Below are positions 1 to 5,345 of a stretch of DNA of 5,481 nucleotides, one piece after another. The position numbers and the translations under genes are program-made. The number at the start of each line of letters is the position of its first letter. Position 1 is the first letter of the stretch. The stretch is from positions 1 through 5,481 of the forward strand of contig JAUXBW010000159.1 of assembly GCA_030619185.1 (NCBI GenBank), in the 5' to 3' direction. The notes beneath the pieces were generated by a model, which made no database searches, was not told the DNA's origin, and saw only the letters and a program-made list of their open reading frames with translations. The stretch is from Methyloprofundus sp. (GTDB taxonomy: Bacteria > Pseudomonadota > Gammaproteobacteria > Methylococcales > Methylomonadaceae).

Positions 1-19
1 CACAACAGGAAACTTAAAA

Positions 20-769
20 ATGACTGGTATTTTATATGGAGTCTCTTTAGGGCCAGGTGACCCGGGGTTAATTACTCGTAAGGCTTGGGCGTTATTACAT
101 TCAGGGGCTGACTGGAGTTATCCAGTCAGAAAAAAGCAGGGCAAGAGTTATGCGCTGAACATTGCTATAGAGGCCGGCCTATTGCCCCCTGAAAATAGCA
201 TGGAACTTGTTTTTCCCATGACCCATGACCGGGATATATTAGTCAAATACTGGTTACAAGCCGCCCAAGCAGTTGTCTCAAAATTACAGGCAGGACGTGA
301 TGTGGTTTTTTTAGTCGAAGGGGATGCTTCAAGCTATTCCACTTTCCAGCATCTGGCTAAAACAGTGGCGGCTCTGGATGCTAAGCTGCAAATAGAAACC
401 ATTGCCGGAGTCAGTTCATTTAATGCGGCAGCAGCGTGCGCAAAAATGCCTTTAGCCGATACAGATGATACCGTTGCGATTATTCCTGCAGGATATGGCA
501 TTAAAATGATTGAAAATATGCTCAATGATTTTGATACATTAGTATTATTAAAGATTAAACCCTTGCTTGATGATATACTTGATCTATTAGAACATAAGAA
601 TTTATTAAACCAGTCTTGTTTCATCGAAAAGGCCGGGTCTAGTGAAGAGCGTATTGTCCACGATGTATTAAGTTTAAAAGGACAAAAAGTCAATTATCTA
701 TCATTGCTAATGATACATAATTCCCATAGAATGAGGGGGGAACTTATCCGCGGTTGCCGGAAAAAGTAA
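20..769 (+). CDS. cobI: precorrin-2 / cobalt-factor II C20-methyltransferase (CobI/CbiL)
   Basis: S-adenosylmethionine-dependent cytosolic enzyme that methylates C20 of precorrin-2 (or cobalt-factor II) in corrin ring synthesis. The 249 residues match the usual family length of about 240. Visible motifs: the N-terminal glycine-rich SAM loop GVSLGPGDPG (7-16), EGDASSYSTF (100-109; families usually have EGDP), the second binding loop IAGVSSFNAAAA (128-139), LVLLKIKP (174-181) and the closing strand YLSLLMI (226-232). The ATG has an AGGAA ribosome binding site at 7-11, eight bases upstream. The next gene follows after 31 bases, so co-transcription is likely. Since cbiG lies downstream, the substrate is probably the cobalt-containing form, but sequence alone cannot separate CobI from CbiL. 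The P-to-A change in the EGDP motif is mild and all other landmarks are intact, so I expect an active enzyme. Confidence 0.93.
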   Translation: MTGILYGVSLGPGDPGLITRKAWALLHSGADWSYPVRKKQGKSYALNIAIEAGLLPPENSMELVFPMTHDRDILVKYWLQAAQAVVSKLQAGRDVVFLVEGDASSYSTFQHLAKTVAALDAKLQIETIAGVSSFNAAAACAKMPLADTDDTVAIIPAGYGIKMIENMLNDFDTLVLLKIKPLLDDILDLLEHKNLLNQSCFIEKAGSSEERIVHDVLSLKGQKVNYLSLLMIHNSHRMRGELIRGCRKK

Positions 770-800
770 ACCTTATACTAAGAATAAAAGAGGATAGAAT

Positions 801-1178
801 ATGAGTAATACTCAGAAATTAATGGCTGCGATTGTTGGTGTATTTGTATTGGGCTTTTTAATGGTTGGCTCTAACGATGAGCAAACAAGTGAACAAAAAG
901 AAGCGGCAGGTATGATCAGGGCCGTTGCTGCAATGCAAACGATGGCAAATAAAAAATGCCCGATAGCTGTCAAAAAATATACGGGAACACAGGTTTATTA
1001 TGCGACATCGACAGATACCGACCATCAAACTTATGTCTCTCTAATCTGGGACGCTTCTAAATCAGATGATAAATACAGCTTTAAAAAGGCCGAATGTACC
1101 TTGCACTTAACTCTAGGTGGTATTTCCAAGTTAGAGATTGATGGCGAAACATTCATTGAAAAAGAAGTAAAGTACTAA
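801..1178 (+). CDS. small membrane-anchored protein of unknown function
   Basis: I do not recognise this 125-residue protein. It has a short polar start, one hydrophobic segment at about residues 7-23 (LMAAIVGVFVLGFLMVG), then a soluble region of about 100 residues. No signal-peptidase or lipobox site is evident, so it is probably an N-terminal anchor with the rest in the periplasm. Two cysteines (C53 in KKCP, C99 in AECT) could form a disulfide there. A short helical stretch (28-50) is followed by alternating polar/hydrophobic strands, suggesting a small beta-rich domain. The start is supported by AGAGGA at 789-794, six bases before the ATG. The gene lies 31 bases after cobI and before cbiG. 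Its place inside a cobalamin operon may imply a link to cobalt or corrinoids, or it may be a passenger. Coding potential is good; function is open. Confidence 0.75.
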   Translation: MSNTQKLMAAIVGVFVLGFLMVGSNDEQTSEQKEAAGMIRAVAAMQTMANKKCPIAVKKYTGTQVYYATSTDTDHQTYVSLIWDASKSDDKYSFKKAECTLHLTLGGISKLEIDGETFIEKEVKY

Positions 1179-1217
1179 GTTTCTTCAGTTAATAACAGGT
1201 ATTTATAATACTTACTA

Positions 1218-1261
1218 TTTTCCTACTGTTTTACTGGGTTATAATGCTTTTTATTTATAAT
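1218..1261 (+). promoter_or_regulatory. possible promoter(s) upstream of cbiG
   Basis: The AT-rich gap between 1178 and 1273 contains three exact TATAAT hexamers, at 1204-1209, 1240-1245 and 1256-1261. The ten-base string tatttataat occurs twice (1200-1209 and 1252-1261). The hexamer at 1240 has a weak -35-like TTTTCC at 1218-1223 with a 16-base spacer. The one at 1256 would give a transcript starting almost at the ATG. No good TTGACA partner is present, so this is only a candidate. AT-rich DNA yields TATAAT by chance fairly often. Confidence 0.3.
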
Positions 1262-1270
1262 CCAGTAAAA
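1229..1270. repeat. 16-bp-arm inverted repeat abutting the cbiG start
   Basis: The left arm TTTTACTGGGTTATAA (1229-1244) pairs with the right arm TTATAATCCAGTAAAA (1255-1270). Fifteen Watson-Crick pairs and one G-T (G-U in RNA) pair enclose a ten-base loop. The right arm ends two bases before the ATG at 1273. Each arm contains a TATAAT overlap. It could be an operator-like palindrome over the promoter, or an RNA hairpin that covers the translation start region. It has no GC-rich stem, so a classical intrinsic terminator is less likely. Confidence 0.8.
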
Positions 1271-1272
1271 TT

Positions 1273-2001
1273 ATGCCCTCCCCTAAAATTGTTCTAGTTG
1301 CCATCACTAAGCATGGTGCTAATCAAGTCGTTCAACTTGCCCATAAACTCCCTGTTGCTGATATTTTAGTCTCGGAAAAATTTCGCGAATTACTAGAAAC
1401 TAACAAGCAATCAGCTCGATTTTATAGCGGTCCTTTTCGTGAACAAATCGCGAGTCTGTTTAAAAATTACGATCAAATTGTATTTTTTGTATCACTTGGT
1501 GCTGTCGTGCGCCTGGTTGCCCCCTTTTTAAAGTCCAAAGATGAAGATCCCGGTATTATTGTTGTTGATGATGCCGCTCAGTTTGTCATTCCTGTTTTAT
1601 CTGGCCATGTGGGTGGCGCAAATGCCTGTGCGCAAATGCTGGCGGATTTATTACAGGCGACACCTGTCTTAACCACTGCTTCCGATGTCGGTAAAACTAT
1701 TCCTGTGGACATATTAGGCCGTGAACTAGGCTGGCAAGTTGAAGCACCTAAAATCAATATTACTCGCGTTTCCGCACATGTCGTCAATGAGGAGCCTATC
1801 GCTTTTGTACAGGAAGCCGGGAGTAAAAACTGGTGGACTCGTAGCACCCCTTTACCCAAAAACATCCACTTATTTGACAACTTTTCTGATGTCGATTTAA
1901 AGCAGTTCAAAGCCGTGTTATGGGTTACCAATCAAGATATACCTGAAGCGACCTGGCAACAACTGGATGAATACCTAGTCGTATACAGAGTGCCTGAATA
2001 A
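1273..2001 (+). CDS. cbiG: CbiG N-terminal and central domains (split cobalt-precorrin-5A hydrolase)
   Basis: CbiG opens the ring-A delta-lactone of cobalt-precorrin-5A and releases a two-carbon fragment (acetaldehyde). It is typical of the cobalt-early pathway. Full CbiG is about 350 residues; this 242-residue product has only the first two parts. The start KIVLVAITKHGANQ (5-18) is the usual beginning. The core runs through VSLGAVVRLVAPFLKSKDED (73-92), VVDDAAQFVIPVLSGHVGGANA (97-118) and ATPVLTTASDVG (129-140), close to the CbiG_N consensus. Residues about 141-238 form the central domain and end in EYLVVYR, the normal hinge, before a stop. There is no Shine-Dalgarno sequence; the bases just upstream belong to a long inverted repeat. 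Because the ITKHG start matches the family, the ATG at 1273 is favoured despite this. The C-terminal domain is encoded next, in another frame. Confidence 0.9.
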   Translation: MPSPKIVLVAITKHGANQVVQLAHKLPVADILVSEKFRELLETNKQSARFYSGPFREQIASLFKNYDQIVFFVSLGAVVRLVAPFLKSKDEDPGIIVVDDAAQFVIPVLSGHVGGANACAQMLADLLQATPVLTTASDVGKTIPVDILGRELGWQVEAPKINITRVSAHVVNEEPIAFVQEAGSKNWWTRSTPLPKNIHLFDNFSDVDLKQFKAVLWVTNQDIPEATWQQLDEYLVVYRVPE

Positions 2002-2104
2002 AGCTGGTGCAGCATCGTGTTTGATAGGAACAATGGATGAATTATTAATGTTAAATCAACAAGATAAAAGTACTTCCCCCCATCAAAAGCAAGCCGGTGC
2101 AGCA
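2001..2104 (+). repeat. 14-base direct repeat, 90 bases apart, at the CbiG break
   Basis: AAGCTGGTGCAGCA at 2001-2014 recurs as AAGCCGGTGCAGCA at 2091-2104, 13 of 14 bases identical. The period is exactly 90 bases, which keeps the reading frame of the C-terminal CbiG gene, so the copies read (K)AGAA and (Q)AGAA. The first copy begins on the last base of the stop codon of the N-terminal CbiG gene; the second lies just before the conserved VLGLGC strand of the C-terminal domain. The segment between them supplies the start region of the second gene. Confidence 0.65.
2025..2030 (+). promoter_or_regulatory. ribosome binding site candidate for CbiG C-terminal gene
   Basis: TAGGAA sits just ahead of the ATG at 2033. 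The spacing of two bases after the A-run, or about three after AGGA, is short. A later in-frame ATG at 2048 is preceded by GGATGA (2035-2040) with a seven-base spacer and is a rival start. An upstream TTG at 2021 extends the frame by only four codons and has no visible ribosome binding site. Confidence 0.4.
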
Positions 2105-2500
2105 ATAGTATTGGGCTTAGGCTGCGATAGAGATACCCCGCTGAACACGGTAGAAACTGCTATAACTCAGGCTCTGGCTTCTGCTAATTTAAGCCTTGAG
2201 CAAGTGGTGAAACTGGCCAGTATTGATAAAAAACAGGATGAGGTTGCCTTATTACAATTAGCCAAAAAATACGCTTTGCCCCTGTGCTTTTATCCTGCGG
2301 AAAAGCTGGCCAGCGTCCCTGTCCCTAGCCCATCAGCAATCGTGATGAAATATGTAGGCACTCCTTCAGTATCCGAAGCCGCTGCACTTTTAGCTGCCGA
2401 CACCAATATGACAGATTTACTCGTAGAAAAATACAAATACCGTGGCGAAGAGGGTAAAAATGCCACGGTTTCCATCGCAAGAATGAGAGCAGACACATGA
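2033..2500 (+). CDS. cbiG: CbiG C-terminal domain (CbiG_C/CobE-like), separate gene
   Basis: This supplies the missing C-terminal domain of cobalt-precorrin-5A hydrolase, about 155 residues from the ATG at 2033. The domain starts at AIVLGLGCDRDTP (24-36; families usually have VGIGCxRGT). It continues with helices TVETAITQALASANLSLEQV (39-58), LASIDKKQDEVALLQLAKK (61-79), then PSVSEAAALLAA (111-122) and ends EGKNATVSIARM (140-151). All are standard CbiG_C landmarks. The first 20 residues (MDELLMLNQQDKSTSPHQKQ) are unusual low-complexity polar sequence. The frame remains open upstream to 1979, overlapping the end of the N-terminal gene, so a frame change there would make one fused protein. The gene overlaps cobJ by ATGA, indicating translational coupling. 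The start is uncertain (2021 TTG, 2033 ATG or 2048 ATG). Confidence 0.85.
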   Translation: MDELLMLNQQDKSTSPHQKQAGAAIVLGLGCDRDTPLNTVETAITQALASANLSLEQVVKLASIDKKQDEVALLQLAKKYALPLCFYPAEKLASVPVPSPSAIVMKYVGTPSVSEAAALLAADTNMTDLLVEKYKYRGEEGKNATVSIARMRADT

Positions 2501-3828
2501 ACGGAAAAATTTATTTAGTCGGTTTTGGTCCCGGCTCAGAAGAGCATATGTCCTTTAAAGCCAAAGCTGCCATCGCCGAATCTGATGTAGTGATTGGTTA
2601 CACCACCTATATCAAGTTAGTCAAAGACTTACTCGACGGCAAAGAAGTCGTCAAAAAGGGCATGACCGAAGAAATTGACCGCTGTATAGAGGCCTATGAA
2701 CAAGCAAAACTGGGTAAAACAGTCGCCTTGATTTCATCGGGCGATATTGGTGTTTATGGCATGGCTGGGCCCACTTATGAGGTCTTGTTACAGGCTGGCT
2801 GGACACCTCGCGATGATATTCAGGTGGAAATAGTGCCCGGCAGTACCGCGCTATCAGCATGCGCTTCCTTAGTAGGCGCACCATTAACCCATGATTTCTG
2901 CTCTATCTCTTTATCTGATTTATTAACCCCTTGGCCAGTCATTGCCAGGCGAATTGAAGCAGCTGGCAACGCTGATTTTGTGGTTGCTTTATATAACCCT
3001 AAGAGTGGTCGTCGTACTCAGCAAATTGTCGAAGCACAAGAAATACTCTTACGTTATCGCAGTCCCGATACGCCCGTTGCCATAGTTAAATCAGCCTATC
3101 GCCGCAGACAATCTATCCAGCTGGTGCGTCTGGATGAGATGGCAGAGTGCGATATAGGCATGTTGACCACGGTATTAATTGGTAATTCATCGACCTTTAT
3201 CAAACAAGGCCTGATGATTACCCCGCGTGGCTATGCTAATAAATACGACCGCCTGACCGGAGCGGCAAAAGAAGGCGAACAAGCCGGTATTTCTTTATCC
3301 ATGGGGCTAGAGGGCTGGTACGCTTGCTTAAGACAATACGTCCAGGATAATCCGGGATTAACGCTGGAGAAAATTGCAGATTATTTTGGCGTAGTTGTAG
3401 GTGAGGTACTGAGTGCGATAGCAGCCGGGGAAAGCGCAGGCGAGCATAAAGCCGCCCGTGTTCAAACTGAAAAGCTGCATGAAGTCGTACAATCCTGTGA
3501 ACAATGGGGACGCTTACGCGGTATTCTCCGTGCCGAAGCAGGTGCTGTGAGTGAACTTTTTTTACAGGCACAGGACTTTCAGCGGCGGGGTGACTGGTTA
3601 AATATCGAAACAGAGGCATTTCATTGTCATGTCAACTGGAGCAAAGTCGATGCTGCTTATTTCGCCTGTCGTGGAGGCAAATCCTATGGGGTCAATTTTA
3701 TTGACAACAAAGGTCAGCTGGTTTTTAGGTTGTTATTAACCAAAGAAGATGGCGAATTTAGTGCTGCTAAGCTGGCAGCATACAGGCAGACATGGCAAGC
3801 ATTCGCTGAGGAGGTCTGTAATGACTGA
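2497..3828 (+). CDS. cobJ: precorrin-3B/cobalt-factor III C17-methyltransferase (CobJ/CbiH) fused to a HutX/ChuX-like domain
   Basis: SAM-dependent ring-contraction enzyme: it methylates C17 and drives loss of C20 from the ring, forming the delta-lactone later opened by CbiG. Residues 1 to about 252 are a complete methyltransferase: VGFGPGS (8-14), [13 protein letters not shown] (80-92), [18 protein letters not shown] (113-130), [16 protein letters not shown] (131-146), [13 protein letters not shown] (165-177), GNSST (229-233) and ITPRGY (241-246). Usual length is about 240-260; this protein has 443. Residues about 268-440 look like a whole HutX/ChuX-type heme-utilisation domain. They include an N-terminal helical piece [15 protein letters not shown] (285-299), [10 protein letters not shown] (335-344), the FHCHVNW strand (375-381) matching the family [23 protein letters not shown] (397-414) and a final helix. 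H376 and H378 are candidate tetrapyrrole ligands. The fusion is in one frame without disturbance. The ATG overlaps cbiG-C, with GAGAG at 2485-2489 as ribosome binding site. The methyltransferase call is firm; the tail is family resemblance read by eye. Confidence 0.92.
   Translation: MNGKIYLVGFGPGSEEHMSFKAKAAIAESDVVIGYTTYIKLVKDLLDGKEVVKKGMTEEIDRCIEAYEQAKLGKTVALISSGDIGVYGMAGPTYEVLLQAGWTPRDDIQVEIVPGSTALSACASLVGAPLTHDFCSISLSDLLTPWPVIARRIEAAGNADFVVALYNPKSGRRTQQIVEAQEILLRYRSPDTPVAIVKSAYRRRQSIQLVRLDEMAECDIGMLTTVLIGNSSTFIKQGLMITPRGYANKYDRLTGAAKEGEQAGISLSMGLEGWYACLRQYVQDNPGLTLEKIADYFGVVVGEVLSAIAAGESAGEHKAARVQTEKLHEVVQSCEQWGRLRGILRAEAGAVSELFLQAQDFQRRGDWLNIETEAFHCHVNWSKVDAAYFACRGGKSYGVNFIDNKGQLVFRLLLTKEDGEFSAAKLAAYRQTWQAFAEEVCND
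3808..3815 (+). promoter_or_regulatory. strong Shine-Dalgarno that fixes the ferredoxin start
   Basis: GAGGAGGT lies five bases upstream of the ATG at 3821, inside the last codons of cobJ. It is the best ribosome binding site in the window and decides the start against the in-frame ATG at 3749. It suggests the ferredoxin is translated at a higher rate than its neighbours. Confidence 0.85.
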
Positions 3829-4165
3829 TACTATTAAACCCAAAATGATGGAATATCATCGACATCTCATCGTTTGTGTTGGCGAACGCTGTTCAAAAAA
3901 CGGAGAAGGCCAGGTTATTTATGACCAGTTAAGGGATAAATTCAAACAATCTGGACTCAATGAGGGAGCACTTAGGGTGAAACGTAGCAGAGCAACTTGC
4001 TTTGGCACCTGTAAATCAGGCGCTCTTATTTGCGTACAACCGGACGGAGTCTGGTATTATGATGTTACCAGCGAAAAATTAGATCGAATTATTGACGAGC
4101 ATCTGCTGGGTGGTGCGCCTGTAGCCGATTATATCTATCACCAAGGACCAGGCGTGACGAAATAA
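3821..4165 (+). CDS. thioredoxin-fold [2Fe-2S] ferredoxin of the cobalamin operon
   Basis: A 114-residue cytosolic electron carrier. The pattern [10 protein letters not shown] (15-24), then [13 protein letters not shown] (58-70), [19 protein letters not shown] (77-95) and GGAPV (97-101) is that of the thioredoxin-like ferredoxin family. Cluster ligands are probably C19, C24, C60 and C64. The second pair has the usual C-x3-C spacing; the first pair is a compact C-x4-C. C71 is an extra cysteine. Related small ferredoxins occur in B12 gene clusters (CbiW of Bacillus megaterium is the comparison I know), but orthology is not shown here. The gene overlaps the end of cobJ by eight bases, which with its strong ribosome binding site implies coupled expression. 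Likely role: redox partner of a corrin-ring step, perhaps ring contraction or cobalt reduction; this is inference from position. Confidence 0.85.
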   Translation: MTDTIKPKMMEYHRHLIVCVGERCSKNGEGQVIYDQLRDKFKQSGLNEGALRVKRSRATCFGTCKSGALICVQPDGVWYYDVTSEKLDRIIDEHLLGGAPVADYIYHQGPGVTK

Positions 4166-4187
4166 AGAAACGAAGAAAGAGGTTTAT

Positions 4188-4583
4188 ATGGCTACACAAG
4201 AATATTCAGGGGCTATCACAGCCTGGAAAGACGACAGGGGTTTTGGCTTTATCAGAACCGAAAGCGACAATAAAGAAGACGATGTATTTATTCATATTTC
4301 ATCCTTAAACAATATGAGCCGACGTCCACGAGTTGGAGACATTATTCATTACGATTTAATTGAAGAAAACGGCAAAACAAAAGCAAGCAATGCGATTATT
4401 GAGGGTGTAGAACCCTTTCATGACGTAAGTGGTCACTGTAACACCCTATTAACGGTTGTGCTCACTGCAATTATTGCAAGTGCCTTAACCTATCTGGTTC
4501 TAACTAAAACTAACCTGGTAGAAAATAACTGTATGTCTGAAGTGATTGAAGTAACAGAAGTGGAAATTGGGATAACAGAATAA
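4188..4583 (+). CDS. cold-shock-domain protein with C-terminal membrane anchor
   Basis: 131 residues. Residues about 5-73 form a cold-shock (OB-fold) nucleic-acid-binding domain. The start YSGAITAWKDDRGFGFI (6-22) contains an RNP1-like RGFGFI, DVFIHIS (32-38) is the RNP2-like strand, and RVGDIIHYDL (48-57) and KTKASNAII (63-71) complete the barrel. The key aromatics W13, F19, F21, F34 and H36 are present. A linker is followed by one hydrophobic segment at about 85-105 (LLTVVLTAIIASALTYLVLTK) and an acidic tail rich in E, V and I. CSD-DUF1294 proteins also combine these parts, but they have several membrane segments and further motifs that I do not see here. AAGAGGT at 4177-4183 precedes the ATG by four bases. 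The gap from the ferredoxin is 22 bases, so the gene is probably in the same transcript. Any role in B12 metabolism is unknown; it may act as a membrane-tethered RNA-binding protein. Confidence 0.82.
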   Translation: MATQEYSGAITAWKDDRGFGFIRTESDNKEDDVFIHISSLNNMSRRPRVGDIIHYDLIEENGKTKASNAIIEGVEPFHDVSGHCNTLLTVVLTAIIASALTYLVLTKTNLVENNCMSEVIEVTEVEIGITE

Positions 4584-4640
4584 ACAGGGTATATATGCAG
4601 CTATTAGTCGAATAGCGTATGTTCTGCCTCAATACTGTGA

Positions 4641-4722
4641 CCTACGCCCTCTCTTCTTGAGAGGGCAGGCTTAGGAGGAGAATAAAAACATCCCCCCCTC
4701 AGGTTCCTGCCTTCTCCCTGAG
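4641..4722. repeat. GC-rich element with competing hairpins between the operon and the cytochrome gene
   Basis: This fills much of the 189-base gap (4584-4772), where I see no gene. GCCCTCTC (4646-4653) pairs perfectly with GAGAGGGC (4659-4666) around a five-base loop. The same right arm, extended as GAGAGGGCAGG (4659-4669), also pairs with CCTGCCTTCTC (4706-4716), ten pairs plus one G-U. A third helix is CTCAGG (4698-4703) with CCTGAG (4717-4722). The helices exclude one another. There is no U-run after any stem, so an ordinary intrinsic terminator is not supported on either strand. The base composition differs from the AT-rich flanks, which fits a dispersed palindromic repeat; it may still act at the 3' end of the operon transcript. 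Confidence 0.7.
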
Positions 4723-4793
4723 CAGAAAAAGATCACTCATCAATTAATATTAGAACACTCTCCATACTACACGTGCAAAAAAATAATACAGAA

Positions 4794-5306
4794 ATGAAAA
4801 CCTACCGTAAGTTGATCATTATTTCCCTCACTTTATTGATTGCTAGCTGTAGTGATATGTACCTAAGCCATCAACAACCAGAGCCCCGTGCTCATGCGGC
4901 ACATAGGCCGCTTGATGGTGCTGTCCTTCAATTACTACGACAGGAAATGCAAGCTATTCAGACGGGTATGATGTCATTAGTTCCCGCAATCGCCAGTGGT
5001 GACTGGGTAAAAGTGAGTGAAATTGCTAACAATATAGAAGGTAGTTATATACTAAAGCAACAATTAACTGCAGAACAGCGTCATGATTTGCACAAATCAT
5101 TACCCGCTGAATTTGTTAAACGCGATCAAGCCTTCCATCACTCGGCCGGCATGTTAGCCCATGCAGCGGAAATGGGAAATGTTGACGTGGTTAACTTTTA
5201 TTTTTATAAGTTAAATACCGCTTGTGTCGAGTGCCATAGCGAATTTGCTTTAGAAAGGTTTCCTCTGCTAAAGCCCAAGCAAAGTAAGCATCATCAGGTA
5301 ATTTAA
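4794..5306 (+). CDS. lipoprotein c-type cytochrome, cytochrome c'/c556-like
   Basis: 170 residues from the ATG at 4794. The N-terminus MKTYRK, a hydrophobic stretch (7-18) and the lipobox LIASC with C19 indicate a lipoprotein exported and anchored by lipid. The mature part is almost all helix, with one covalent heme motif CVECH (144-148) near the C-terminus. That placement is typical of four-helix-bundle class II cytochromes. The first helix, RQEMQAIQTGMMSLVPAIASGDW (49-71), resembles the c556/c' N-terminal helix; M52, M59 or M60 could be an axial ligand. A GTG at 4773 is in frame but would put seven polar residues before the signal peptide and has no ribosome binding site. The ATG has only a weak ACAGAA. 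The 189-base gap and the intervening repeat suggest transcription apart from the B12 genes. Probable role: periplasmic electron carrier or ligand sensor; partner unknown. Confidence 0.85.
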   Translation: MKTYRKLIIISLTLLIASCSDMYLSHQQPEPRAHAAHRPLDGAVLQLLRQEMQAIQTGMMSLVPAIASGDWVKVSEIANNIEGSYILKQQLTAEQRHDLHKSLPAEFVKRDQAFHHSAGMLAHAAEMGNVDVVNFYFYKLNTACVECHSEFALERFPLLKPKQSKHHQVI

Positions 5307-5345
5307 AAATATTAGATTATTTATGCTCACTTACAGGAACGTGCA

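Noticed and set aside
1..19. Cobalamin riboswitch at the window start
   Set aside because: Only 19 bases precede cobI and they hold just a ribosome binding site. No B12-box-like sequence was noticed elsewhere; a riboswitch could lie upstream of the window.
334..693. Reverse-strand open frame inside cobI
   Set aside because: Its protein has no recognisable motif and lies wholly opposite a well-conserved methyltransferase. The other antisense frames (1578-1931, 2290-2496, 2651-2884, 3236-3619) were rejected for the same reason.
2021..2032. TTG start for the C-terminal cbiG gene
   Set aside because: It is a rare start codon without a visible ribosome binding site, and the ATG twelve bases later has AGGA ahead of it. 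It cannot be fully excluded.
3749..3820. Longer ferredoxin starting at the ATG at 3749
   Set aside because: It would add 24 residues that overlap cobJ in another frame and have no family match, whereas the ATG at 3821 has GAGGAGGT at ideal spacing.
4646..4680. Intrinsic terminator after the operon
   Set aside because: The 8-bp GC-rich stem is good, but no T-run follows on either strand.
4745..4750. TAATAT as a -10 box for the cytochrome gene
   Set aside because: No convincing -35 hexamer lies at suitable spacing, and the surrounding DNA is AT-rich enough for chance.
4773..4793. GTG start for the cytochrome gene
   Set aside because: No ribosome binding site is present, and it would place seven polar residues before a normal lipoprotein signal peptide.
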